From the NCBI RefSeq assembly GCF_004348825.1, contig NZ_SMJU01000018.1, positions 1-64,000 of the forward strand: DNA of 64,000 nucleotides, read 5' to 3'. Source of the DNA: Arundinibacter roseus (GTDB lineage: Bacteria > Bacteroidota > Bacteroidia > Cytophagales > Spirosomataceae). The notes below the pieces were generated by a model that was given only the letters and a program-made list of their open reading frames with translations, was not told the origin of the DNA and did no database searches. Of the stretch, positions 15,872-23,400 are shown piece after piece (position 1 is the first letter of the stretch; every line of letters starts with the position of its first letter). The translations under genes and the position numbers were made by a program.

Positions 15872-15916
15872 TCATAATGCCTGCTCTTTCATTTATAGAA
15901 GGAGCAGGTATTATGA
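15872..15916. terminator. Hairpin between the InlB-repeat gene and the sulfatase gene
   Basis: TCATAATGCCTGCTC (15872-15886) pairs with GAGCAGGTATTATGA (15902-15916), with one G-U wobble. It follows the InlB-repeat gene by about 45 bp and could end that transcript, although T residues downstream are few. The core ACCTGC/GCAGGT also occurs in the hairpin at 3609-3649. Confidence 0.5.
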
Positions 15917-15936
15917 TTTAACACGAACCGGCCGGT

Positions 15937-17499
15937 ATGAAAAAATTTGCAGTACTGTTTTTGCTTACGTTAGGTTACGCAGCGACGGCTTTTGCCCAAA
16001 AACCGAATATCATAGTTATCATGGTTGACGACATGGGTTTTAGTGATATTGGCTGCTACGGTTCCGAAATCAGCACACCGCATTTGGACAAACTGGCTCA
16101 GAACGGTGCTTTATTTACTCAATTTTATAATGCCGCCCGCTGCTGCCCAAGCCGGGCATCACTGCTGACGGGTGTCTATCCGCATCAGGCTGGTATGGGA
16201 AAAATGGTGGTCTCAAACCCCAAAGACCGCAGCACCGAAACACCGTATCAGGGTTGGCTGAGCAAAAAAACGGCCACCGTTGCCGAAGTGCTGAAAACTG
16301 CCGGATACAAAACGTACATGTCGGGCAAATGGCATGTAGGCGAGCAGCAGCCCGATTGGCCGTTACAACGGGGTTTTGACTCCTATTTTGGATTAATCAG
16401 CGGAGCTTCAAGCTACTATGAAGTATTGCCCAATCGGCTGATGCTGAATGACAATGAGCCCTACACTCCACCTAAGGATTTTTACCTGACGGATGCCATC
16501 TCGGATCGTGCCGTTGGGTACATTGAGCGGGGTGCGGCAAGCAAAGATCCGTTCTTTTTGTACGTAGCTTACACGGCTCCGCATTGGCCGATACATGCAC
16601 CGGATGAGGAAATTGCTAAATACCGCGGCAAATACCAAAAAGGCTGGGACGTACTGCGGCAGCAACGCTACGACAAACAACTCAAACTTGGTCTGCTGCC
16701 CGCCGCATCGGCGCCTTTGTCTGTCCGTGACTCCACGATTGGTACATGGGAAGAGGCACAGAACAAAGACGAGTGGGATTTAAGAATGGCTGCATATGCC
16801 GCAATGGTAACGCGTATGGATGCCGGAATTGGGAAAATAGTGGAAAAACTAAAAGCTACCGGACAGTTTGAAAATACTGCTCTGATGTTTTTGTCCGACA
16901 ACGGCGCCTGTGCCGAAGTTTTGGAAGGCCGGGCCAAAAAGGATTTGGGCGAGCCCGCCTACACCGCTTCGCTTACCACACCGGCCGGCAAGAAAGGCTC
17001 GTATGTAGCGTACGGAAAAGAATGGACGGCGCTGAGCAATACGCCTTTTCGGCTCTATAAGCAGTATACCCACGAAGGCGGCATCGCTACGCCGCTTATA
17101 ATTCATTATCCTGATTTAATTAAAAAAGGATTTAAAACGCCGCAGGTTGGACATATCATGGATCTGATGCCCACCTGTCTGGAACTGGCCGGTGTAGTGG
17201 CGCCAAAAACTCACAAAGAACTGGCTGTCAAACCCATGGAAGGCAAAAGCCTGGTACCGATATTGAAAGGAAAGAAGCGACCCGGACATGATTTCATTGC
17301 CTGGGAGCACTTCGATAGTCGGGCAATTCGACAGGGTGACTGGAAGCTCGTGTGGTCACGGGAGACCAAAAAATGGGAGTTGTATGATTTGTCGAAAGAC
17401 CGTTCGGAAACCAACGATTTGGCAGCTGCCTTCCCGCAAAAAGTTAGAGAATTGGAACAAAACTATTCGCAATGGGCCCAGAAAATGGGCGTGGAATAA
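15937..17499 (+). CDS. Secreted sulfatase (arylsulfatase type)
   Basis: This 520-residue type I sulfatase hydrolyses sulfate esters, probably on glycans. A Sec signal peptide ends at about residue 20 (AFAQ). Metal ligands D31-D32 open the alkaline-phosphatase-like fold. C69-C-P-S-R73 followed by ASLLTG is the CxPSR motif in which C69 must be converted to formylglycine by a maturase. K-W-H (SGKWHVGE) and the later FLSDNGA supply further active-site residues. No formylglycine maturase is seen in the window, so one must be encoded elsewhere. The substrate cannot be told from sequence. Confidence 0.92.
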   Translation: MKKFAVLFLLTLGYAATAFAQKPNIIVIMVDDMGFSDIGCYGSEISTPHLDKLAQNGALFTQFYNAARCCPSRASLLTGVYPHQAGMGKMVVSNPKDRSTETPYQGWLSKKTATVAEVLKTAGYKTYMSGKWHVGEQQPDWPLQRGFDSYFGLISGASSYYEVLPNRLMLNDNEPYTPPKDFYLTDAISDRAVGYIERGAASKDPFFLYVAYTAPHWPIHAPDEEIAKYRGKYQKGWDVLRQQRYDKQLKLGLLPAASAPLSVRDSTIGTWEEAQNKDEWDLRMAAYAAMVTRMDAGIGKIVEKLKATGQFENTALMFLSDNGACAEVLEGRAKKDLGEPAYTASLTTPAGKKGSYVAYGKEWTALSNTPFRLYKQYTHEGGIATPLIIHYPDLIKKGFKTPQVGHIMDLMPTCLELAGVVAPKTHKELAVKPMEGKSLVPILKGKKRPGHDFIAWEHFDSRAIRQGDWKLVWSRETKKWELYDLSKDRSETNDLAAAFPQKVRELEQNYSQWAQKMGVE

Positions 17500-17532
17500 T
17501 CTGCGGGAAGTAGCAGGTAGTGGAAAGTCGTT

Positions 17533-18336
17533 TCAGACAAACTGCTCTTCCGGCTGCTTGGTTTGTGTCGGGACGGTTATGTTGTCATTTTTCTCTTTCC
17601 GCATCCGGTCAATCCTTCTGCTTTTGATGAGTTTCAATACCCGCAATCTTGAATAATCATAGGCGAGAATGATCAGAATTACGAAAACGACCACATAAAA
17701 AACCCGGAATTGCAAACGACCATAAAGTAAGCCCGAAATAATGCCGCCTGACAGGTAGGACACCGCAATGGAAACCAATAGTTTGGCGCGTCCAACGAGT
17801 GAGTCGTTGGTGCGGTATTTTTTTTGGGTAAACATCGAAAACAGAATTGCAAGGTCGGTTGTGAGACCGGTAAGATGGGTAGTTTTGACGGTAAAATTAG
17901 AAATACTCGCCGTCAGACCGTTTTGTAAACCCATAGCAAACAGCATGAGCGCTACCATAATTTCGGTTTCCGTGAGCGTTTCCTGATAGTAATATTGTCC
18001 ATAAATACCCACCGTGAGCAGACAGCCGATTTCGAGAATGAGCGGCAAAGAATGAGCGATATATGCATTCTTTTGATTGAGATTGATGATTATAAAATTG
18101 GATAAAAAGTTACCTGTAAAGAAGAGTACGATCCAGCCCATCACCACCGCCACCTGATACCACTGTCCGCTCGCTATTTCCTCAGCCAAGATAGCGTAGT
18201 GCCCCGTTACATTAGATGTAAACGCAAAAAAGATAATCAGCGAGGCAACGTTGACCATCCCCGCTGAAAAAGCCGTCAGGGCTCCCAGTTGAATATTATC
18301 TTTCAGACTTCGGCTATTGCTAAATTTTCGTAGCAT
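17533..18336 (-). CDS. DUF1275 (YoaK-like) membrane protein
   Basis: This 267-residue membrane protein belongs to the DUF1275 family and has six to seven hydrophobic helices. Family segments include ALTAFSAGMVNVASLI, TSNVTGHYAILAEEIASG, MGLQNGLTASI and VKTTHLTGLTTDLAILFS. A basic, charged tail of about 40 residues follows the last helix. The biochemical function of the family is not established. Its start is 3 bp from the end of the lipocalin-like gene upstream, so it is the last gene of a three-gene operon led by the usp-like gene. Confidence 0.88.
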   Translation of the reverse strand: MLRKFSNSRSLKDNIQLGALTAFSAGMVNVASLIIFFAFTSNVTGHYAILAEEIASGQWYQVAVVMGWIVLFFTGNFLSNFIIINLNQKNAYIAHSLPLILEIGCLLTVGIYGQYYYQETLTETEIMVALMLFAMGLQNGLTASISNFTVKTTHLTGLTTDLAILFSMFTQKKYRTNDSLVGRAKLLVSIAVSYLSGGIISGLLYGRLQFRVFYVVVFVILIILAYDYSRLRVLKLIKSRRIDRMRKEKNDNITVPTQTKQPEEQFV

Positions 18337-18339
18337 GGA

Positions 18340-18828
18340 TTATCGTATTTTCTTAAAGGTAATTTTTGCAATGCCCCGTGCCTGCATCTGCGTATGAAAA
18401 TGAAGGACAAGTTCCTTATCGGTTAATTTGGCGATGTCGTAGCTTTCCTCCACGGTCTGATTGTGCTGCATGACGAGCACATGCCCCCGGCCTTTCATAG
18501 TCCAATGAATGGTCTTGTCGGGCTTTTGACGCGAAGAAAGCTGCAGGGTACCATCCTTCCGAAAACGCCATTTCTCAGATTGATGAATAATCAGATTTTT
18601 TGCAATTTGATTTTTTAAAGTCTCGGAAATTTCCTCTCCGGAAAAAATCGAATCATCCTGACTTTTATCCACTTTTTCATACTTCCAGGTCACCTCCTCC
18701 CACGTTCCCACGATGAGCTGATCGGGGCTTGCAGTGCTACTGACAAGCACGAAAAACAGGCATATCGTGGCGGCAAGGCCACCAACGTATACAAACGCCT
18801 GTCTGATATGGAAAGGAATCCTACGCAT
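18340..18828 (-). CDS. Lipocalin-like hypothetical protein with N-terminal membrane anchor
   Basis: This 162-residue protein has one N-terminal hydrophobic segment (about 12-32), then VGTWEEVTWKYE, WRFRKDGTLQL and a chain of beta strands. This resembles the small lipocalin-like domains common in Bacteroidota, in which G-x-W opens the barrel. It should be anchored outside the cytoplasmic membrane or secreted. The start overlaps the end of the usp-like gene by 8 bp and the gene ends 3 bp before the DUF1275 gene, so all three are translated from one message. Function is unknown. Confidence 0.65.
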   Translation of the reverse strand: MRRIPFHIRQAFVYVGGLAATICLFFVLVSSTASPDQLIVGTWEEVTWKYEKVDKSQDDSIFSGEEISETLKNQIAKNLIIHQSEKWRFRKDGTLQLSSRQKPDKTIHWTMKGRGHVLVMQHNQTVEESYDIAKLTDKELVLHFHTQMQARGIAKITFKKIR

Positions 18829-19312
18829 GATTGGAGACTAGAAACAACTCGGACACATGATCCTTTTCGTGCACAAACGGCCCTTCGTTCCAGCTGATTT
18901 CTGTTTTAGGCAACTTACATTTCTTCAAAAACGGCAGGGGATTAAAGCTGCGCTTGTGCTGCAATTTGAGCGTGTAGTCTTTGGGGATAAAAACCTCATC
19001 TACCTGATTTGCTTCCAGAAAATTGGCAAAGGCATTTTGCGTGTAGCCACTAAAAAGCTCTACCCGAAATGAATTGATCTGGGAATCGTAGGTGTTTTGA
19101 AGAATTTGAAAAGCCTCCGCAAATTTGCCGCTCTGCTGCGAAGCGATGAACTTTTCCTTAGAGAAAAAAAGCAAATCCGTAATTGAATCTGACATGCCAA
19201 TGGCATACAGCAAAATCAGATTTACCTTCTCCTGGGAGTCTCGTTTGAAAGCACCTTTTACGGTATTCAGTGATTCAATCGTAAAATCAGTTGGGATAAG
19301 TATCGTTTTCAT
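18821..19312 (-). CDS. Universal-stress-protein-like gene heading a three-gene operon
   Basis: This 163-residue cytosolic protein opens with KTILIPTDFTIESLNTVKGA, the start of a Usp fold, and has a second strand with LILLYAIGM. The usual ATP-binding G-x2-G-x9-G-S/T motif is not evident, so it may be a non-nucleotide-binding variant. It overlaps the lipocalin-like gene by 8 bp. Upstream lie a -7 element TAGCTTTG and ten 11-bp-spaced boxes, a layout that points to activation by an OmpR-family regulator. The gene pair for such a regulator and its kinase lies just beyond. Confidence 0.7.
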   Translation of the reverse strand: MKTILIPTDFTIESLNTVKGAFKRDSQEKVNLILLYAIGMSDSITDLLFFSKEKFIASQQSGKFAEAFQILQNTYDSQINSFRVELFSGYTQNAFANFLEANQVDEVFIPKDYTLKLQHKRSFNPLPFLKKCKLPKTEISWNEGPFVHEKDHVSELFLVSNHA

Positions 19313-19342
19313 AGTTGCGTTAGCGATGTTTTTTTTACTCTA

Positions 19343-19350
19343 CAAAGCTA
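19343..19350 (-). promoter_or_regulatory. Bacteroidota -7 promoter element TAGCTTTG for the usp-like operon
   Basis: On the minus strand TAGCTTTG matches the TAnnTTTG consensus exactly and lies about 30 bp before the usp-like start codon. No TTG is found at the expected -33 position. That place is taken by the first two boxes of the array at 19362-19466, as expected for an activator-dependent promoter. Confidence 0.65.
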
Positions 19351-19361
19351 CGGCAGGGGTA

Positions 19362-19466
19362 TTAGAACGATTTAAGAGGGGAATTAGAATGCGCTGTGAA
19401 CAAAATTAGAATATGTTGAGAATAACGTTAGAATGGCATGAGAAAAAGATTAAAAACACATTAAAA
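19362..19466. promoter_or_regulatory. Ten-box, 11-bp-periodic operator array
   Basis: Hexamers related to TTAGAA start at 19362, 19373, 19384, 19395, 19406, 19417, 19428, 19439, 19450 and 19461, an unbroken 11-bp register. The four boxes at 19362, 19384, 19406 and 19428 are exactly TTAGAA. Alternate boxes read TAAGAG, TGTGAA, TGAGAA and TGAGAA, and the last two are TTAAAA. OmpR/PhoB-type regulators bind tandem 11-bp direct repeats. The array ends 11 bp short of the -7 element of the usp-like operon and lies next to an OmpR-family regulator/kinase gene pair. Confidence 0.7.
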
Positions 19467-19468
19467 TC

Positions 19469-19482
19469 ACTATACGTATAGT
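19469..19482. other. Perfect 14-bp palindrome at the kinase stop codon
   Basis: ACTATACGTATAGT is fully palindromic and lies directly after the histidine kinase stop codon on the minus strand, next to the operator array. It could form a small hairpin (ACTAT, loop ACGT, ATAGT) at the end of the kinase message, or bind a dimeric protein. Confidence 0.4.
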
Positions 19483-19484
19483 TA

Positions 19485-20876
19485 TTATAAACTATAATTT
19501 CCAATCGGAAGCTTAATTTCGACCGTAACGCCCTGATTTAATACTGAGCTCACGATGATTTCGCCCGAGTGCATATTAACTACATTGCGTGTGATTGGCA
19601 GCCCGATGCCGTAGCCTTCGTAGGTGTTGGTGTTACTGGCACGGAAGTACGGATCATAAATAAACTTGATTTCATCAGCCGGAATCCCAATGCCTAAATC
19701 TTTTACTACAATTACTATCTGTTGTGACGATGCGCCCAAAGAAACCTTAACCGTGTTATTATTGGAGTATTTACAGGCATTCATGATTACATTTGAAAGT
19801 GCCAAATGCAGCAATTGCTCGTTACCTTTTACTTTCAGTTTTTCAGGATTCTCGGGTAAAAAGCTAAAATCCAGCACAATCTTATTGTTCGGATAAATCT
19901 TATCCACCGTTTCCTTCACATCCAAAATCAGCTGATCGATGCGTACTTTGTCAAATTTCTGCACCTTCCCGTTGTAGCCCGTCTGCGCCAGAAAAAGCAA
20001 TGCTTTGGTTTTTTTGCTCAGTTTCTCAGCCTCTTCCAGAATCGTCATAATAGCTTCCTGGTATTCCAGAATGGTGCGGGGTTTGGACAAAATAACGTCC
20101 GCCTCGCCAATGATGGACGTCAGCGGCGTGTTGAGCTCGTGGGAGGCATTGCTCACAAAGTTTTTCTGGGTTTCAAAAGCCGCTTCCAGGCGGTCGAGCA
20201 TGCCGTTGAAGGTACTTGCCAAGGTTCGCAGTTCATCTTCGTGCGAAGATACATTGAGCCGCATTTGCAGATTTTCCGAGCTGATGTCTTCCATTTTAAT
20301 GGTAATATCCTGCAACGGCTGAATGATTTTGCGCGAAAACCAGAAGGAAATAACCAACACGAGCACCATCGCAATCACGAGCGAGGAAATCAACAGGTTG
20401 CGCAAATACACAATGTGGTGCGTGTGGTAGTAGTTCTCAGCCGACACAATGACGAGGTAGTTTTTACCGGAAGTAGTGTAGCGAATGCCCGAATAAAAAA
20501 TATTCTGTTTACGCAGATTGGCCGTTCCCCGGCTGTTGATTTCCTGCATGTATTCAAGCGGCACATTAAGTCGATCAGCAGCTTTGCGGAGCGAGTCGCC
20601 CGAAGTCGCCGGAAGAATAATGATTTCCTCCCGGGGGAGTTTTTCCAGATATTCCTGCTTTACTTCTTTGATGGCGTTCAGATCCTGCCGGTTTTCCAAC
20701 TGAATCTTTGCCGTTGTGATTGCCCTGATTTCCAATCTTTTATAAAAATCTTCAAACGAATAACTCGCCGATGCATAGTATATAAACCCACTGTACAAAA
20801 AAATCAGCGAAAGCAGAATGACACTTAACAGCAGAATAATTTTGGTTTTAATTTTCATCTGTTTATCAGTTTTCAT
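19485..20876 (-). CDS. HAMP sensor histidine kinase
   Basis: This 463-residue membrane kinase has helices at about 13-34 and 158-180 flanking an extracytoplasmic sensor of about 125 residues. After these come a HAMP domain (about 180-235) and HisKA with H246 in FVSNASHELNTPLTS. The catalytic ATPase domain shows the N box NVIMNACKYSNNN, G1 DLGIGIP and G2 GYGIGLP. The sensed signal is unknown. If translation starts at the first Met it overlaps the regulator gene by 11 bp. Starting at Met7 (20858) would avoid the overlap. It is the cognate partner of the OmpR-type regulator upstream. Confidence 0.92.
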   Translation of the reverse strand: MKTDKQMKIKTKIILLLSVILLSLIFLYSGFIYYASASYSFEDFYKRLEIRAITTAKIQLENRQDLNAIKEVKQEYLEKLPREEIIILPATSGDSLRKAADRLNVPLEYMQEINSRGTANLRKQNIFYSGIRYTTSGKNYLVIVSAENYYHTHHIVYLRNLLISSLVIAMVLVLVISFWFSRKIIQPLQDITIKMEDISSENLQMRLNVSSHEDELRTLASTFNGMLDRLEAAFETQKNFVSNASHELNTPLTSIIGEADVILSKPRTILEYQEAIMTILEEAEKLSKKTKALLFLAQTGYNGKVQKFDKVRIDQLILDVKETVDKIYPNNKIVLDFSFLPENPEKLKVKGNEQLLHLALSNVIMNACKYSNNNTVKVSLGASSQQIVIVVKDLGIGIPADEIKFIYDPYFRASNTNTYEGYGIGLPITRNVVNMHSGEIIVSSVLNQGVTVEIKLPIGNYSL

Positions 20877-21612
20877 GGCTTTCTTTCAGGACGTAGCCCA
20901 TGCCAATGACGGTATGAATCAGGCGGGAAGCTCCCGATTTTTCCAGTTTTTTTCGTAGATAATTGACGTATACATCCACCACATTGGTACCCAAATCAAA
21001 GTTTACGCCCCAAACTTCTTCCAGAATCTCCACTCGTGAAAGTACCCGCCGGGGATTATTCATAAACAAAAACAACAGGCGGTATTCAGTAGACGTAAGC
21101 GAAATATCAACTCCGTTTCGGCTTACTTCTTTGGTGTAATCATTCAATTTTAAATCCCCAAACTGAATGATATTTTCTTCCGGAAGGGTTTCAACTTTTA
21201 CGGTGTCTTTGCGCCGGAGCAACGCCCGAATCCGAGCGAGGAGCTCAATGAATTTGAAAGGTTTGGTCAGGTAGTCGTCTGCACCTGTATTCAGGCCCAT
21301 GACCACATTTTCGGTACTTCCAAGCGCTGAGAGCAACAAAATAGGCACTTCCGGATCGTGACTTCGGATCATTTTACACAGATCCAGTCCGCCAATCGAA
21401 GGCAGCATAATATCCAGAATAATGAGATTAAACTGGGACGAAACCGCCATTTGCAGGCCAATGTTTCCGTCCATCGCCACGCTGACCTCAAAATCTTCTT
21501 CACTCAACCCTTTGTTGATAAATGAGCACACGTGGGCGTCGTCTTCAATCAACAGAATTTTCTTCTTACGGGTTGGCAGCGAAAAATCCTGTATTCGTTT
21601 ATCCTGAATCAT
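20866..21612 (-). CDS. OmpR/PhoB-family response regulator
   Basis: This 248-residue DNA-binding regulator has a receiver domain (about 18-132) with E23-D24-D25, phospho-acceptor D67 in IILDIMLPS and the K-P of YLTKPF. A winged-helix DNA-binding domain (about 150-245) has SLTSTEYRLLFLFM and NVVDVYVNYLRKKL. It overlaps or abuts the kinase gene downstream, so the pair is cotranscribed. A -7-like TACCTTTG lies about 50 bp upstream (21661-21668). The nearby 11-bp box array at 19362-19466 is the natural candidate for its binding site, which is inference. Confidence 0.92.
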   Translation of the reverse strand: MIQDKRIQDFSLPTRKKKILLIEDDAHVCSFINKGLSEEDFEVSVAMDGNIGLQMAVSSQFNLIILDIMLPSIGGLDLCKMIRSHDPEVPILLLSALGSTENVVMGLNTGADDYLTKPFKFIELLARIRALLRRKDTVKVETLPEENIIQFGDLKLNDYTKEVSRNGVDISLTSTEYRLLFLFMNNPRRVLSRVEILEEVWGVNFDLGTNVVDVYVNYLRKKLEKSGASRLIHTVIGMGYVLKESHEN

Positions 21613-21852
21613 GGGGAGAATTAAGGTATCAATTAATTACTTTTCTTATCCAGACCTTATCAAAGGTACGTTGTTCTGACTTATAAGCTAGTAGCATAAA
21701 CCATTTAAAGGTAGGTAAATCAGCGAAATTTCCCGGGATTATGGGTAGGGTTAATTATCTGATTTTTCTTATTTATTCTCCACAACCTCCTACTCAATCC
21801 TCCAAACTATTTGTGTTTTCGGCTGTACTGTCCGAACTTCACCCAAAAAAAT

Positions 21853-22377
21853 ATGATACTGACCCCGAGATTACGCCTCATTCCGTGCGACGATACACTT
21901 TTTGACGCCATTCGCATGGGAAATAATATATTGGCACGTGTATTGGGTGCCAATGTACCTAAAAAATGGACTGATTTTCGTGATACCTTTGGGCCAATGT
22001 ATGTTCGGTGGAAGGCGCATCCGGAACTTCATGACTGGTGGACACACCTGATCGTGTACCGTCCAGACAATATTTTGATCGGTGTGTGTGGCTACAAAGG
22101 AGAGCCCGATGCGGAGGGCGTGGTAGAAATTGGCTACGAAATACGTGATTCTCATCGCAGCAAAGGGCTCGCTACGGAAGCAGCCCGTGGCTTGGTCGAA
22201 CATGCATTTAGCCATGAGGCGGTCCAAAAAGTAATTGCGCATACCGTCTCTGAGGAAAATCATTCGTCGCTGCTTTTACAAAAACTAGGCTTCACCAAAA
22301 TTCCTGAGCCCATCGAAACCGATGGTCAGCAATTTACACGATGGGAAGTAATTCGTCTCACCTATAAATCCGCCTGA
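21853..22377 (+). CDS. GNAT-family N-acetyltransferase (RimJ/RimL type)
   Basis: This 174-residue acetyl-CoA-dependent acetyltransferase starts at 21853 (MILTPRLRLIPCDD), since the first 14 codons of the longer frame look unlike the family. The acetyl-CoA-binding block is EIGYEIRDSHRSKGLATEAARGLV, where R-x-x-G-x-A replaces the classical Q/R-x-x-G-x-G/A. Motif B lies around HTVSEENHSSLLLQKLGF. The length and opening fit the RimJ/RimL group, but the acceptor could be a protein, an antibiotic or a small amine. It is 1 bp from the metallo-hydrolase gene downstream and likely cotranscribed. Confidence 0.85.
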   Translation: MILTPRLRLIPCDDTLFDAIRMGNNILARVLGANVPKKWTDFRDTFGPMYVRWKAHPELHDWWTHLIVYRPDNILIGVCGYKGEPDAEGVVEIGYEIRDSHRSKGLATEAARGLVEHAFSHEAVQKVIAHTVSEENHSSLLLQKLGFTKIPEPIETDGQQFTRWEVIRLTYKSA

Positions 22378-22378
22378 A

Positions 22379-23248
22379 ATGTTCGATTCTTCACGACCTG
22401 ATTCTGCAAAAATTGATCGAAGTCAAAAAGATGATCAACTCCTGAGCGACATTCGATCTACGCTGTCAGTTTCCAAAGGCTTTCGGGTATGGTGGCTGGG
22501 ACAAAGTGGATTTTTGCTGCAATGGCAGGGAAAACACTTGCTTTTTGACCCGTATCTTTCTGATTCTCTAACGCATAAATATGCCAAAACCGATAAGCCT
22601 CACACCCGCCTGCGCGAACGGGTGATTGACCCTGCCCGACTGGACTTCATACAAGTCGTAACGAGTAGCCACAACCATACCGATCATCTTGATGCCGAAA
22701 CGCTCGGTCCGCTTTTCACAGCAAACCCGGACATACAATTTGTCATTCCCGAAGCAAACCGCGAATTTGTAACGGAGCGTTTGGGCTGCGCATCGGATTT
22801 CCCCATCGGCATGACCGACGGATTTGTCAAAGATATAGGTGGCTTCCGTTTTTTTGGAATCCCGGCTGCCCACAACGAGCTCGAACGCGACGGGCTGGGG
22901 CAATGTCGCTTCATGGGTTTTGTGGTAGAATTTGGCGGATATCGGGTATATCACAGCGGCGACACGCTATGGTTTGACGGCCTGGCTGATCTGCTCATGC
23001 CGTATGCTTTGGATTTGGCCTTTTTGCCCATCAACGGCAACCGGCCCGAACGTCGGGTGGCTGGCAATCTCAGCGCCGACGAAGCCGCCCGCCTTGGCTC
23101 GGTCATTGGTGCGGGCTGCGTCATTCCGCATCATTTTGACATGTTTGAGTTCAATACCGAAGATCCGCAGGTTTTTGTAAAAGCTGCGCAACAATACCAA
23201 ACCCCGCATTATGTACTGGAATTAGGTGAAAAGTGGACAAAAGAGTAG
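22379..23248 (+). CDS. Metallo-beta-lactamase-fold hydrolase (UlaG / NAPE-PLD-like)
   Basis: This 289-residue cytosolic metallohydrolase has the metal motif H98-N-H100-T-D102-H103. Later ligands appear in the segments YHSGDT and IPHHFDMF. The WLGQSGFLLQWQGKHLLFDPYLSDS opening is typical of the UlaG-like and N-acylphosphatidylethanolamine phospholipase D-like branch. Members hydrolyse phospholipids, lactones or phosphodiesters, and the substrate here is unknown. It shares a probable transcript with the acetyltransferase directly upstream. Confidence 0.85.
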   Translation: MFDSSRPDSAKIDRSQKDDQLLSDIRSTLSVSKGFRVWWLGQSGFLLQWQGKHLLFDPYLSDSLTHKYAKTDKPHTRLRERVIDPARLDFIQVVTSSHNHTDHLDAETLGPLFTANPDIQFVIPEANREFVTERLGCASDFPIGMTDGFVKDIGGFRFFGIPAAHNELERDGLGQCRFMGFVVEFGGYRVYHSGDTLWFDGLADLLMPYALDLAFLPINGNRPERRVAGNLSADEAARLGSVIGAGCVIPHHFDMFEFNTEDPQVFVKAAQQYQTPHYVLELGEKWTKE

Positions 23249-23400
23249 TTATAGGAGACTAAAAAAAATATTTTTCCCGAAGGAAAAGCCAATTTTTGAT
23301 TCAAAAATGGTATTCAACCAATATTTTTTTAACTTGAAACGCTATTTCTTCGTTATCTTTAAAAAGCAAAATCAACCTACTAACCTCCATAAAATATCTT

